A stretch of DNA of 64,000 bases from Shewanella sp. Arc9-LZ (lineage in GTDB: Bacteria > Pseudomonadota > Gammaproteobacteria > Enterobacterales > Shewanellaceae): NCBI RefSeq assembly GCF_010092445.1, contig NZ_CP048031.1, forward strand, positions 62,001 to 126,000, given 5' to 3'. Position numbers and translations under genes: made by a program. A model generated the notes under the pieces. That model was given only the letters and a program-made list of their open reading frames with translations, made no database searches and was not told where the DNA came from. Positions within the stretch are counted from its first letter, which is position 1; every line of letters starts with the position of its first letter. Shown piece by piece: positions 8,089 through 16,812 of this stretch.

Positions 8089-8138
8089 ACTGGATGACGG
8101 CTTATTTAGCCCCATCTTTATTTTAACAAGGAGACCAT

Positions 8139-8336
8139 ATGAAAAAGCAAGCTTCCGACATGGGTCGTCGTCAAATGCTCAAAGCATTAGCGCTCGGCAG
8201 TGCGGCAGGTGCTGTGGCCAGTGTCAGTGCACCCGCACTTGCTCAAGTCACTAAACCGTCTACAGAAGAGCCTACGGGCAATAACTATCGCGAAACTGAG
8301 CATATTCGCAATTACTATGCTTCGTTAAGCAAATAA
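8139..8336 (+). CDS. Formate-dehydrogenase-associated Tat-signal small protein (FdhX type)
   Basis: A 65-residue protein starting with a twin-arginine signal (MGRRQMLKALALGS, then a hydrophobic stretch and an APALAQ cleavage-like site near residue 36) and a short mature part of about 29 residues. Small Tat proteins like this are found immediately before the catalytic subunit of such formate dehydrogenases, where they are thought to be an additional subunit or export partner. A strong AAGGAG lies at 8128-8134, and the gene is 13 bases before the FdhA reading frame. Confidence 0.88.
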   Translation: MKKQASDMGRRQMLKALALGSAAGAVASVSAPALAQVTKPSTEEPTGNNYRETEHIRNYYASLSK

Positions 8337-8352
8337 CAAAGGAGAGTGTGTG

Positions 8353-11202
8353 ATGCGATTAACCCGCAAAACAGACACGGCCACTAAAGCTGAAAAGTCA
8401 GGCCTAGGTCTTAACCGACGTCAATTCCTCAAGTCTGCCAGTTTGGCGACCGGTGGTATTGCAGCGGCTTCAATGCTTGGCGCAGGTATGATGCGTAAAG
8501 CAGAAGCTAAAGATGTACCGCACAATGCACCTACCGAAATAAAACGAACTATTTGTTCACATTGTTCAGTAGGTTGTGGTGTGTATGCTGAAGTTCAAAA
8601 TGGTGTGTGGACAGGGCAAGAGCCTGCGTTCGATCATCCATTTAACCAAGGTGGACATTGTGCTAAAGGCGCAGCATTACGTGAGCATGGTCACGGTGAA
8701 AAACGCTTAAAATACCCAATGAAGTTAGAAGGTGGTAAATGGAAGCGTCTATCATGGGATCAAGCCATCAATGAAGTAGGCGACAAAATGGAGTCGATTC
8801 GTCAAGAGTCTGGTCCTGATTCAGTTTACTTTATGGGTAGTGCTAAATTTTCAAACGAACAAGCTTATATGTATCGCAAATTAGCAGCAATGTGGGGCAC
8901 GAACAACGTCGATCACTCTGCTCGTATTTGTCACTCTACCACGGTAGCCGGTGTTGCAAACACTTGGGGCTACGGTGCGCAAACTAACTCGTTTAACGAC
9001 ATCCGCAATTCAAAATGCATGATGTTTATTGGTTCTAACCCATGTGAAGCTCACCCAGTGGCGATGCAACACATTTTGATTGGTAAAGAACGCGGTGCCA
9101 AAATCATCGTAGTTGATCCACGCTTTACCCGTACAGCGGCTAAGTCTGATGAATATGTCCATATTCGTCCAGGTACTGACATTCCATTTATTTATGGTCT
9201 GTTATGGCACATTTTCGAAAACGGCTGGCAAGATGATTCATTCATTTCTCAACGTGTATACGGCATGGAACGTATCAAAGAAGAAGTGAAAAAATACACT
9301 CCAGAAGAAGTCGAACACATTGCCGGTGTGCCAAAAGCACAAATGTACCGTGTTGCTAAAATGATGGCAGAAACTAAGCCAGGCACAGTCGTGTGGTGTA
9401 TGGGTGGGACTCAGCATCACATTGGTAATGCTAACACTCGTGCTTACTGTATTTTACAGCTTGCCCTTGGCAACATGGGTATCGAAGGCGGTGGAACTAA
9501 CATTTTCCGTGGTCACGATAACGTACAGGGTGCGACTGACTTTGGTTTGTTATTTGATAACTTACCAGGCTACTACGGCTTAACGTCTGGCGCATGGGAC
9601 CATTGGGCTAATGTGTGGGACCTTGAACCAAAGTGGATCACCGAGCGTTTTGACCAAGGTGAATACCTAGGCCAATCTCCACAAACATCTGCGGGTATTC
9701 CTTGTTCTCGTTGGCATGATGGTGTGTTAGAAGACAAAACCAAGATTGCTCAACGAGACAATATTCGTCTGGGGTTCTTTTGGGGTCAGTCAGTTAACAC
9801 CGAAACTCGCGGTCGTGAAATCCGTGAAGCACTGAATAAAATGGATACCATTGTGGTCGTTGATCCATTCCCAACCATGGCGGGTGTTATGCACGAACGC
9901 CAAGATGGAGTGTATTTATTACCTGCGGCAACTCAGTTTGAAACCTACGGTTCGGTTTCAGCCTCCAACCGTTCACTGCAGTGGCGTACGCAAGTTATCG
10001 AACCATTATTTGAGTCATTACCTGATCACACCATCATGTATAAACTGGCCAAAAAATGGGGCGTTGCGGACCAATTCTGTAAGCACATCAAGGTTAATGG
10101 CGATGAGCCATTAGTGGAAGACATTACCCGTGAATTTAACACCGGTATGTGGACTATTGGTTATACAGGCCAAAGCCCTGAGCGTTTGAAAATGCACCAA
10201 GAAAACTGGGGTACATTCGACGTTAACTCACTTGAAGCACCCGGCGGCCCAGCTAAAGGCGAAACCTATGGTTTACCTTGGCCATGTTGGGGTACACCAG
10301 AGCAGAAACACCCTGGTTCTCAAATCTTGTACCGCACCGGACGTGAAGTGAAAGACGGTGGTGGTAACTTCCGCGCGCGTTATGGTGTGGAGCACGAAGG
10401 TAATAACATTCTTGCTGAAGGCTCTTTCTCAAAAGGCTCTGAAATTGAAGATGGTTACCCAGAGTTTACTGCCGACATGCTTAAGCAGCTTGGCTGGTGG
10501 GACGACCTAACAGCAGAAGAAAAAGTCAAAGCTGAAGGTAAAAACTGGAAAACTGATATCTCTGGCGGTATTCAACGTGTGGCAATTAAGCATGGTTGTA
10601 TTCCTTACGGTAACGCTAAAGCGCGTTGTATTGTGTGGAACTTCCCTGACGATATTCCATTGCATCGCGAACCGTTATACACCCCTCGTCGTGACTTAGT
10701 GGCTAAATACCCTACTTATGAAGACCGTATGGTGGCTCGTCTACCAACGCTTTATAAAACAATTCAAGACAAGGATTTTGCTACCGACTATCCACTTGCC
10801 GTAACAACCGGACGTTTGGTTGAATACGAAGGTGGTGGTGAAGAAACCCGTTGTAACCCTTGGCTTGCTGAATTGCAGCAAGAAATGTTTATCGAGATCA
10901 ATCCAGCAGACGCTGCAGATCGCGGTTTACGTGATGGCGATGACGTATTTGTTCACAGTCCAGAAGGTGCAAAAATTACTGTTAAGGCAATGGTTACACC
11001 ACGTGTTATTGCAGGTGAATGTTTTATGCCATACCACTTTGCAGGCGTATTTGAAGGCAAGAGTTTAGCCAAAAACTACCCTGAAGGAACCGTGCCTTAT
11101 GTGATTGGCGAATCTGCCAATACCGTAATGACCTATGGTTATGATGTCGTAACGCAAATGCAAGAGACCAAGTCTAGCTTGTGTCAAATAAGCAAAGCCT
11201 AA
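8353..11202 (+). CDS. fdhA: Formate dehydrogenase catalytic (alpha) subunit, Mo/W-bis-MGD
   Basis: It oxidises formate to CO2 in the periplasm at a Mo- or W-bis-MGD centre. The N-terminus is a Tat signal (NRRQFLKSASLATGG). A 4Fe-4S site follows (C68, C71, C75, C103 in CSHCSVGCG...GGHCAKG). The metal ligand is Cys193 (TGT at 8929, in SARICHSTTVAG), so it is a Cys, not a selenocysteine, enzyme. The cofactor-binding C-terminal domain (LAVTTGRLVEYEGGGEETR region) is complete and the length of 949 is normal. The start ATG 8353 is chosen over GTG 8350 because AGGAG (8340-8344) then has eight-base spacing. It is third in the run FdhX-A-B-C and is expected to be exported folded with FdhB. Confidence 0.95.
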   Translation: MRLTRKTDTATKAEKSGLGLNRRQFLKSASLATGGIAAASMLGAGMMRKAEAKDVPHNAPTEIKRTICSHCSVGCGVYAEVQNGVWTGQEPAFDHPFNQGGHCAKGAALREHGHGEKRLKYPMKLEGGKWKRLSWDQAINEVGDKMESIRQESGPDSVYFMGSAKFSNEQAYMYRKLAAMWGTNNVDHSARICHSTTVAGVANTWGYGAQTNSFNDIRNSKCMMFIGSNPCEAHPVAMQHILIGKERGAKIIVVDPRFTRTAAKSDEYVHIRPGTDIPFIYGLLWHIFENGWQDDSFISQRVYGMERIKEEVKKYTPEEVEHIAGVPKAQMYRVAKMMAETKPGTVVWCMGGTQHHIGNANTRAYCILQLALGNMGIEGGGTNIFRGHDNVQGATDFGLLFDNLPGYYGLTSGAWDHWANVWDLEPKWITERFDQGEYLGQSPQTSAGIPCSRWHDGVLEDKTKIAQRDNIRLGFFWGQSVNTETRGREIREALNKMDTIVVVDPFPTMAGVMHERQDGVYLLPAATQFETYGSVSASNRSLQWRTQVIEPLFESLPDHTIMYKLAKKWGVADQFCKHIKVNGDEPLVEDITREFNTGMWTIGYTGQSPERLKMHQENWGTFDVNSLEAPGGPAKGETYGLPWPCWGTPEQKHPGSQILYRTGREVKDGGGNFRARYGVEHEGNNILAEGSFSKGSEIEDGYPEFTADMLKQLGWWDDLTAEEKVKAEGKNWKTDISGGIQRVAIKHGCIPYGNAKARCIVWNFPDDIPLHREPLYTPRRDLVAKYPTYEDRMVARLPTLYKTIQDKDFATDYPLAVTTGRLVEYEGGGEETRCNPWLAELQQEMFIEINPADAADRGLRDGDDVFVHSPEGAKITVKAMVTPRVIAGECFMPYHFAGVFEGKSLAKNYPEGTVPYVIGESANTVMTYGYDVVTQMQETKSSLCQISKA

Positions 11203-11227
11203 ACACTTGATGAGGAGATAAGCCATT

Positions 11228-11824
11228 ATGGCAGTCATGAAATTTCTGTGTGACACCAAACGCTGCATCGAGTGTAACGGTTGCGTCACAGCATGTAAAA
11301 ACGAAAACGACTCTGCTTTAGAGTGGGGTATTCAGCGTCGCCGCGTGGTAACGCTTAATGATGGTGAACCAGGAGAAGCGTCAATCTCAGTAGCATGTAT
11401 GCATTGTACCGATGCACCATGTATGGCTGTATGTCCGGCCGACTGTTTCTACCGTACCGAAGACGGCATTGTGCTACATAACAAAGATACGTGTATCGGT
11501 TGTGGCTATTGCTTCTATGCCTGCCCATTTGGTGCACCGCAGTTCCCTAAGAAGTCTGCATTTGGTAGCCGTGGCAAAATGGATAAGTGTACTTTCTGTG
11601 CTGGTGGCCCAGAAGAAGATCATTCAGAAGCCGAGCGTCTAAAATACGGTTCAAACCGTATTGCAGAAGGCAAATTACCAATGTGTGCAGAGCTTTGTTC
11701 AACCAAAGCATTGTTAGCCGGCGATGCAGGCATAGTGTCTGACATTTACCGTCAACGTATGGCTGCACGCGGTAATCCAAATGTAATTTGGGGCTACAAT
11801 CCTAAAACAGGCGAAATGATCTAA
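11228..11824 (+). CDS. fdhB: Formate dehydrogenase iron-sulfur (beta) subunit
   Basis: A 198-residue electron-transfer subunit with four ferredoxin-like Cys groups for four 4Fe-4S clusters: CIECNGCVTACKNE, CTDAPCMAVCPADC, CIGCGYCFYACPFG and a CTFC...CAELC pair. It carries electrons from FdhA to the cytochrome b subunit. It lacks its own signal, as is usual, and would be exported with FdhA. GAGGAGATAA just before ATG 11228 is a strong ribosome binding site. The intergenic space to FdhA is 25 bases. Confidence 0.94.
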   Translation: MAVMKFLCDTKRCIECNGCVTACKNENDSALEWGIQRRRVVTLNDGEPGEASISVACMHCTDAPCMAVCPADCFYRTEDGIVLHNKDTCIGCGYCFYACPFGAPQFPKKSAFGSRGKMDKCTFCAGGPEEDHSEAERLKYGSNRIAEGKLPMCAELCSTKALLAGDAGIVSDIYRQRMAARGNPNVIWGYNPKTGEMI

Positions 11825-11872
11825 CCCAGAGCAATGGCTGCGATAATTTTCGCAGTCATATAAGGAGTGACA

Positions 11873-12889
11873 ATGTTAACTTTAACGTTAAACAAATCAC
11901 TGCGCAGGATGTTTGCTCTGTTGGTTCTGTGTATGGGATTGGGGTTGGTTACATCAATGGTGTATGCCGCCGATGAACAATCAAGTCAGCAACAAGCAAA
12001 GTCTAAAACCAGTGATGCAGATCTCTGGCGCGCAGTAAAAGCCGGCGAACCGGGATACAGTACAGACAAAGGCCTTGATGCTGATGTTCTGATAAATGTA
12101 TCGGGTAATGAAGGCAAGATATTGCGAAATACCTACCTGAAACCCGCACTCGGCTTAGCCGTTGTCGGTGTTTTTGCAGCCTTTTTAGTGTTTTACTTCG
12201 TTAATGGTCCATCTAAACTGAGTAAAGGCTTTTCGGGCAAAATGGTACTTCGTTGGAGTAAAAGTGATCTCTGGTTACATTGGACTATGGCAGTTTCATG
12301 CTTAATCATGATGCTGACCGGTATAATCATTATGCTCGGACGCCATTTCTTAGCCCCTTATGTCGGTGACGGTATTTGGGCGGGGATCATCGCCTTTAGC
12401 AAGTTTGCCCATGACTGGTCTAGCCCCATTTTTATGGTGTCTTGGCTGTTGTGTGTTATCAAATGGATGCCACTACAAACCTTCAAAATGTATGACTTGA
12501 AATGGTTTTTAGTGGTGGGTGGCTACATTAATTTTGGTCCGTTTAAAGGCAAACATCCAGACAGTGGATTTGCTAACGCGGGTGAAAAAATGTGGTTTTG
12601 GACCTTAGCTATTTTTGGTCTAAGCATCAGCATAACAGGCATAATGTTAGTGTTTCCAACACTGGATTTACCGCGCGAACTGTCAATGCTCGCCTTACTT
12701 GTACATGGCTTAAGTGCGACGATTCTAATCGCATTTACCATAGTACATATTTGGATGGCGACCGTACTCAGTGAAGGTGGTATGGAGTGTATGGTATCTG
12801 GCTATTGTGACGAAAACTGGGCTTCGCAACACCACAATGTGTGGTACGACGAAATCAAAGCCGATGGCAGTTTAAAATACAAAGAGTAG
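11873..12889 (+). CDS. fdhC: Formate dehydrogenase cytochrome b556 (gamma) subunit
   Basis: A 338-residue integral membrane subunit that anchors FdhAB on the periplasmic face and passes electrons to the quinone pool. It starts with a signal-like segment ending near YAADE (residue ~32), followed by a soluble stretch of about 50 residues and then five hydrophobic segments, including the cytochrome b core with histidines in SDLWLHWTMA, FAHDWSSPIF and VHGLSATILIAFTIVHIW. AAGGAG at 11862-11867 supports ATG 11873; the GTG at 11867 lies inside that site. A perfect terminator follows the gene. Confidence 0.93.
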   Translation: MLTLTLNKSLRRMFALLVLCMGLGLVTSMVYAADEQSSQQQAKSKTSDADLWRAVKAGEPGYSTDKGLDADVLINVSGNEGKILRNTYLKPALGLAVVGVFAAFLVFYFVNGPSKLSKGFSGKMVLRWSKSDLWLHWTMAVSCLIMMLTGIIIMLGRHFLAPYVGDGIWAGIIAFSKFAHDWSSPIFMVSWLLCVIKWMPLQTFKMYDLKWFLVVGGYINFGPFKGKHPDSGFANAGEKMWFWTLAIFGLSISITGIMLVFPTLDLPRELSMLALLVHGLSATILIAFTIVHIWMATVLSEGGMECMVSGYCDENWASQHHNVWYDEIKADGSLKYKE

Positions 12890-12931
12890 CCCTGCTTTCT
12901 GGTGTTAATGCACCAGGTTGATGGCAGAGAT

Positions 12932-12970
12932 AAAACACCTTGTTGGGTAACTAACAAGGTGTTTTTTATT
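12932..12970 (+). terminator. Rho-independent terminator of the formate dehydrogenase operon
   Basis: A perfect 13-bp stem (AAAACACCTTGTT, 12932-12944, with its complement 12953-12965), an 8-base loop and a following T-run make this a strong terminator 40 bases after fdhC. Confidence 0.95.
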
Positions 12971-13148
12971 GCTGCAGGTACATTAATAAGTTTTGGGATG
13001 CAGGTAATGAATCGAATTGATTGCAGTAGATGATGGCGGTTTAATTTGAATCACTGTTCAAACTCAGTTAGTGTGCAGGATATTATTAAATTACTAGAAA
13101 ATGAGTCGCTCTATAGGCTTGTTATGTGACCAAACTAAAAGACAAATA

Positions 13149-13535
13149 ATGGTAGCCATTTCTCGAAATATTCAATTTTTACTCTTTGCCTTTATATTGG
13201 CCGGTTGTTCTACTATCCAATCAGGTAGTGGAGATATGATCGGTTTCACTGAGTCAGGTAAAGCCTCGTACTATAGTGATATACATCAAAACAACAAGAC
13301 TGCAAGCGGTGATATCTATCAGCATAATCAAAAAACTGCTGCGCATAAAACGCTACCATTTGGTTCTAATGTAAAAGTGACCAATACCCACAATGGTAAG
13401 AGTGTTATCGTTAAAATTAATGACCGTGGTCCGTTTGTTAGAGGGCGCCTCATTGATCTTTCAAAGTCTGCCTTCAGCAGTATTGGCAATATATCTAGTG
13501 GTTTAATTGACGTTAACATTGAAGTCGTTCGTTAG
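13149..13535 (+). CDS. RlpA-like lipoprotein (double-psi beta-barrel)
   Basis: A 128-residue lipoprotein. The signal peptide ends in the lipobox LAGC (Cys at residue ~20). The mature part is an RlpA-type double-psi beta-barrel: GKASYYSD, the conserved AAHKTLPFGSNVKVTN, and NDRGPFVRGRLIDLSKSAF, which holds the Asp/His region characteristic of the fold. RlpA proteins bind or cleave glycan strands at the septum. This one is short and lacks a SPOR domain, so septal targeting is not expected. An upstream in-frame ATG at 13101 would put 16 residues before the signal and is less likely. Confidence 0.85.
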   Translation: MVAISRNIQFLLFAFILAGCSTIQSGSGDMIGFTESGKASYYSDIHQNNKTASGDIYQHNQKTAAHKTLPFGSNVKVTNTHNGKSVIVKINDRGPFVRGRLIDLSKSAFSSIGNISSGLIDVNIEVVR

Positions 13536-13667
13536 CACTTTTCTATGGCGCAATATGTCTTACTGACCTGGCATCGAAGATAATCCAGCTTGCTAATCAA
13601 CTGGCCGTATGGTCGGTTTCGTAGGCGAACGTTTAACATATGGTTTGGTTTCGCTTTCTTTAGCTGA

Positions 13668-14465
13668 GCTTTTATAAGAGTCGGTTTAACAGTAAGTCAT
13701 TATTTAAATTATAATTTAATAGGCTGCGAAATTAACCAGATTAAAAAACTATGTGGAAGTGTTGCAGAAGATATGATCGAGATTGAATATTCTATAGGTG
13801 AATTAAAAACGTCGATGCTTGTTGTCGAGGAACACCGTTTTTACCTTATTACAAAGGAATGGATAAAGGCTGTAGATCTGAATGTGGGTGACCAAATATT
13901 AGCTTGCAGTGATGCTATCGCTAAAATAGAAAGCATAAATAAAGTTGAAGGTTCAGCCTATTGCCGCGACTTAAAAATAAGCCATAATCATAATTATTTT
14001 GTCACCACAGCGCGTCCAGCGTTTCATGACACTCTCTGTGATAGAGCCCCAGCCGATAAGCTTGAACGTATTGCATACGAGCTGGCCAATAGGCCCTCAA
14101 ATTTCCCTGATGGTAAACCAACCGGTCACCACGGTGGCCCTTGGGCCGCGGCTAAATATTTACACCGCGATCCCAGCAAAGAAGTCATCGGCTGGGGCCG
14201 TGCCAATGACAACATGTGCGCAGAAGATGCAGCTATAAGTGATTTAAGACAAAAAGTGGGTAATGTCGTTGAATTACATCGAGGTAATGTAGATATTTCA
14301 CATGCATATTTGAGGAAATATACCAAAAAAGGTCGTTTTGTGAATAAAATGAGCCCTTGTGTTTACTGTCGTGATAATTATGGCAGCGCGCTAAATGACA
14401 CCACTGAAGGCGTGAGTAATTTGCCTAAAGAAGGTCGTGGCTATTTACCCGCGTTAGATAAATAA
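13668..14465 (+). pseudogene. Truncated HINT-deaminase polymorphic toxin module
   Basis: The first usable ATG is 13773 (230 residues), but the same frame is open back to 13668 and encodes HINT-like residues (INQIKKLCGSVAEDMIEIEY) with no start codon or ribosome binding site. Residues 12-80 after ATG 13773 match the C-terminal half of a HINT (intein/Hedgehog-like) domain: VVEEHRFYLI, WIKAVDLNVGDQI and HNHNYFVT. The rest is a cytidine-deaminase-like toxin domain with the zinc set C149-A-E151 and P-C196-V-Y-C199. The usual delivery regions (adhesin, Rhs or secretion domains) are absent, so this is an orphan toxin tip or a decayed gene. Substrate (nucleotide, DNA or RNA) cannot be told from sequence. 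Confidence 0.72.
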
Positions 14466-14714
14466 TTCCTAGCAACATTTTTCCCATCATTTATGAAGTC
14501 CACAACACTATTTGTTTACCAAATTAACCTGAGCTGTCTAAGGCTAAAGCCGTGTCCGCTGTTTTGAATACAATGGCGCAGTGGGAATATTGTCGAATAA
14601 GCGCGTTAAGTTGATTTGCAACCAATGTCCTTTTACTTCAAATTGGTGATAAGCGCTTCTTGAGGTGCAAAAAACAATCGCAGCATTACGTTACTTCACA
14701 ACTAAGGGGGTTAT

Positions 14715-15512
14715 TTGAATATTTCAGAATCACATAAAAAAGAGCTTTTAGTTGCTAAATCACTATTAGAAAATCCTGGTCTAGCGGTAAAAATAACGAA
14801 TTTAATCGGTACCCCTATTGAGAAAGGGTTAGCGCTTCTACCGGATAACTGGAATAAAAATATCGCTAAAGTGACCGAAAAGTCGCTAATTAAAGCGTCT
14901 GAAGCGGCAATCTTTACTATGAAAGATATTCCCGGAGAAGAATCATCTAATCTTTGGCATAAATTAGGCGTAGCTGCGAGTGGTGGTGTGGGTGGTTTCT
15001 TTGGCTTGGCTGCAATAGCGGTTGAACTCCCTATTTCGACATCAATCATGTTGCGTTCTATAGCTGATATTGCTCGTAGTGAAGGTGAGTTTATTACTAC
15101 TCTAGAAACAAAAATGGCTTGTTTAGAGGTGTTCGCACTAGGGGGCGAAAGTGATTTAGATGATGGTAGTGAATCGGGATATTTTGCAGTAAGAGCTGCC
15201 CTAGCAAAATCAGTATCTGAAGCCGCTGAGTTTATGGTCAAAAAAGGTATTACCGATGAAGCCGCGCCTATTTTAGTCAAACTTATTACTAAAATCGCTG
15301 AAAAATTTGGTGTTCAAGTGACTCAAAAAGCAGCGGCACAAGCTGTACCTGCTATCGGTGCGGCAGGCGGTGCCATAATCAATACTTTGTTTATTGATCA
15401 CTTTCAAGATATGGCCCGAGGTCATTTTATTGTGCGAAAATTAGAGCGTATATATGGGTATGAAACAGTAAAAAGTGCTTATCAGTCGTTACCTAATAAT
15501 GGTAATCAATAA
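14715..15512 (+). CDS. EcsC-family protein
   Basis: A 265-residue protein of the EcsC family: the ASGGVGGFFGLAAIAVELPISTSIMLRSIADIA region (residues ~93-125) is the hallmark Gly-rich hydrophobic helix pair, and LETKMACLEVFALGG follows. A second Ala/Gly-rich hydrophobic stretch lies near 205-230. EcsC proteins are poorly characterised. The start is TTG 14715, with AAGGGGG at 14704-14710 and no ATG nearby. It follows the truncated deaminase toxin by 250 bases on the same strand, so an immunity or effector-related role is possible, but that rests on position only. Confidence 0.8.
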   Translation: MNISESHKKELLVAKSLLENPGLAVKITNLIGTPIEKGLALLPDNWNKNIAKVTEKSLIKASEAAIFTMKDIPGEESSNLWHKLGVAASGGVGGFFGLAAIAVELPISTSIMLRSIADIARSEGEFITTLETKMACLEVFALGGESDLDDGSESGYFAVRAALAKSVSEAAEFMVKKGITDEAAPILVKLITKIAEKFGVQVTQKAAAQAVPAIGAAGGAIINTLFIDHFQDMARGHFIVRKLERIYGYETVKSAYQSLPNNGNQ

Positions 15513-15648
15513 CCATAATTCGTGAAATTAATCCGTTTTTATTCGGCTAGTAAATGACAAGTGTGCTTTGGATTTTGGCAACAATTTTGATTTGGATTTA
15601 CTTATTCCATCGGTTAATCCTAGTAGAGGTTCAATAAGCATCGCAGTA

Positions 15649-15689
15649 GACCATCAATACATGACTTATTAATAATGTATTGATAGGTC
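15649..15689. repeat. Long inverted repeat between the EcsC and FNT genes
   Basis: Left arm GACCATCAATACAT (15649-15662) and right arm ATGTATTGATAGGTC (15675-15689) are complementary except for one extra base, with a 12-base AT-rich loop. There is no T-run, so it is not a standard terminator. The rest of 15513-15794 shows nothing gene-like. Confidence 0.7.
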
Positions 15690-15794
15690 ATTTGTGAGGC
15701 GGCAACGTTTGTTGAATTGATGATATAAAGCATCTATTCTTTATGTACTTAAATGGGACCTCAAGCTAAATTTAAGCCAGAAAAGGATATCAAT

Positions 15795-16718
15795 ATGACA
15801 CTGCACGGACCGGAACAGACCGAAAATACCCAATCGACAATAACCAGTGATTCTAAGTGTGGCGACAAGGTTGAGATGCGTGAAGTACGCGAGAGTCAGC
15901 CGACGCAACCAGAGATATCGCTGACAGGATCTGAGCGTGATGCAGTGATTGAACATGGCAGTCTTTCATCGCTTACGGTTTATTCTATTATTTTGCGTGA
16001 AGGTCAAGAAGAACTCGATCGGCCGTTGATGTCGTTGTGGTGGTCAGGAATAGCGGCTGGTATCGGCATTTCAGCGTCTGTTTTGGCCGAAGGTATTATC
16101 CGCAGCAACATAGGCTCCGATCATCCTTATTTGTCTATCATCGAAAGCCTTGGCTACACTTTTGGTTTTGTCTTAGTCATTCTCGCAAGGCTGCAACTTT
16201 TTACTGAGAACACCATCACCGTGGTGCTGCCGCTACTCGCTAACACCACAAAACATCTTCTTGTTTGCACCGCTCGCTTATGGGGAATTGTGTTAGCAGC
16301 AAATTTTGTTGGCACGTTTTTCACGGCGGCAATTGTCGTGCACGGTAACATACTGACAGAAGACATCCTTACCGCTATCCTCCAGATATCTCGCCATGTT
16401 GCAGAGTTAACGCCTTCAGAGACATTAATGCGCGGCATACCAGCGGGCTTTTTTATTGCCGCACTGGTGTGGATGCTACCCTCGGCCAAAGGGTCTGAAG
16501 TGTTGGTCATTATTATGTTTACATGGCTCATTGCTGCTGGAGAATTTACTCACGTTATTGCCGGGTCTAATGAAATATTTAGTTTGGTACTTAATGGTGA
16601 AATGAATTTTTTTACTGCGTTGTCGCACCATATTGGCCCCATGCTAATGGGTAACATCATTGGCGGGACAGGACTGTTTGCGATGTTGGCTTATGGCCAA
16701 GTTCGACAAGAAATGTAG
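15795..16718 (+). CDS. Formate/nitrite transporter (FNT) family channel, YfdC-like
   Basis: A 307-residue membrane protein. The first ~60 residues are polar, followed by six hydrophobic segments with the FNT pattern: SLWWSGIAAGIGISASVLAE (helix 1), GYTFGFVLVILARLQLFTENT (helix 2 plus the conserved FTEN motif), then WGIVLAANFVGTFF, LMRGIPAGFFIAALVWML and AAGEFTHVIAGSNE. It resembles YfdC more than FocA, with its long cytoplasmic leader; the transported anion is unknown. Start 15795 is supported by AAAAGGA (15781-15787). A link to the formate dehydrogenase operon 3 kb upstream is tempting but unproven. Confidence 0.88.
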   Translation: MTLHGPEQTENTQSTITSDSKCGDKVEMREVRESQPTQPEISLTGSERDAVIEHGSLSSLTVYSIILREGQEELDRPLMSLWWSGIAAGIGISASVLAEGIIRSNIGSDHPYLSIIESLGYTFGFVLVILARLQLFTENTITVVLPLLANTTKHLLVCTARLWGIVLAANFVGTFFTAAIVVHGNILTEDILTAILQISRHVAELTPSETLMRGIPAGFFIAALVWMLPSAKGSEVLVIIMFTWLIAAGEFTHVIAGSNEIFSLVLNGEMNFFTALSHHIGPMLMGNIIGGTGLFAMLAYGQVRQEM

Positions 16719-16812
16719 GTATCCTGTTGAAAAAATAGATGTTGTTTTAAATCAAAATGGCTGTCATGGTGCAGTTTGTTGTTGATGTATAATTTATTTG
16801 AACGAGAGTGAT

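Noticed and set aside
8929..8931. Possible selenocysteine at the formate dehydrogenase metal ligand
   Set aside because: The codon is TGT (Cys), not TGA, and no interruption of the frame exists.
13773..14465. Calling the deaminase frame an ordinary complete gene
   Set aside because: The HINT domain is cut in half, the frame is open upstream with HINT-like sequence, and there is no ribosome binding site before the ATG.
14711..15280. 189-codon minus-strand frame opposite the EcsC gene
   Set aside because: Fully antisense to a recognised family gene; Ser/Pro/Ala-rich composition is typical of a shadow frame.
16154..16531. 125-codon minus-strand frame opposite the FNT gene
   Set aside because: Antisense shadow of membrane-helix codons; no site and no family resemblance.
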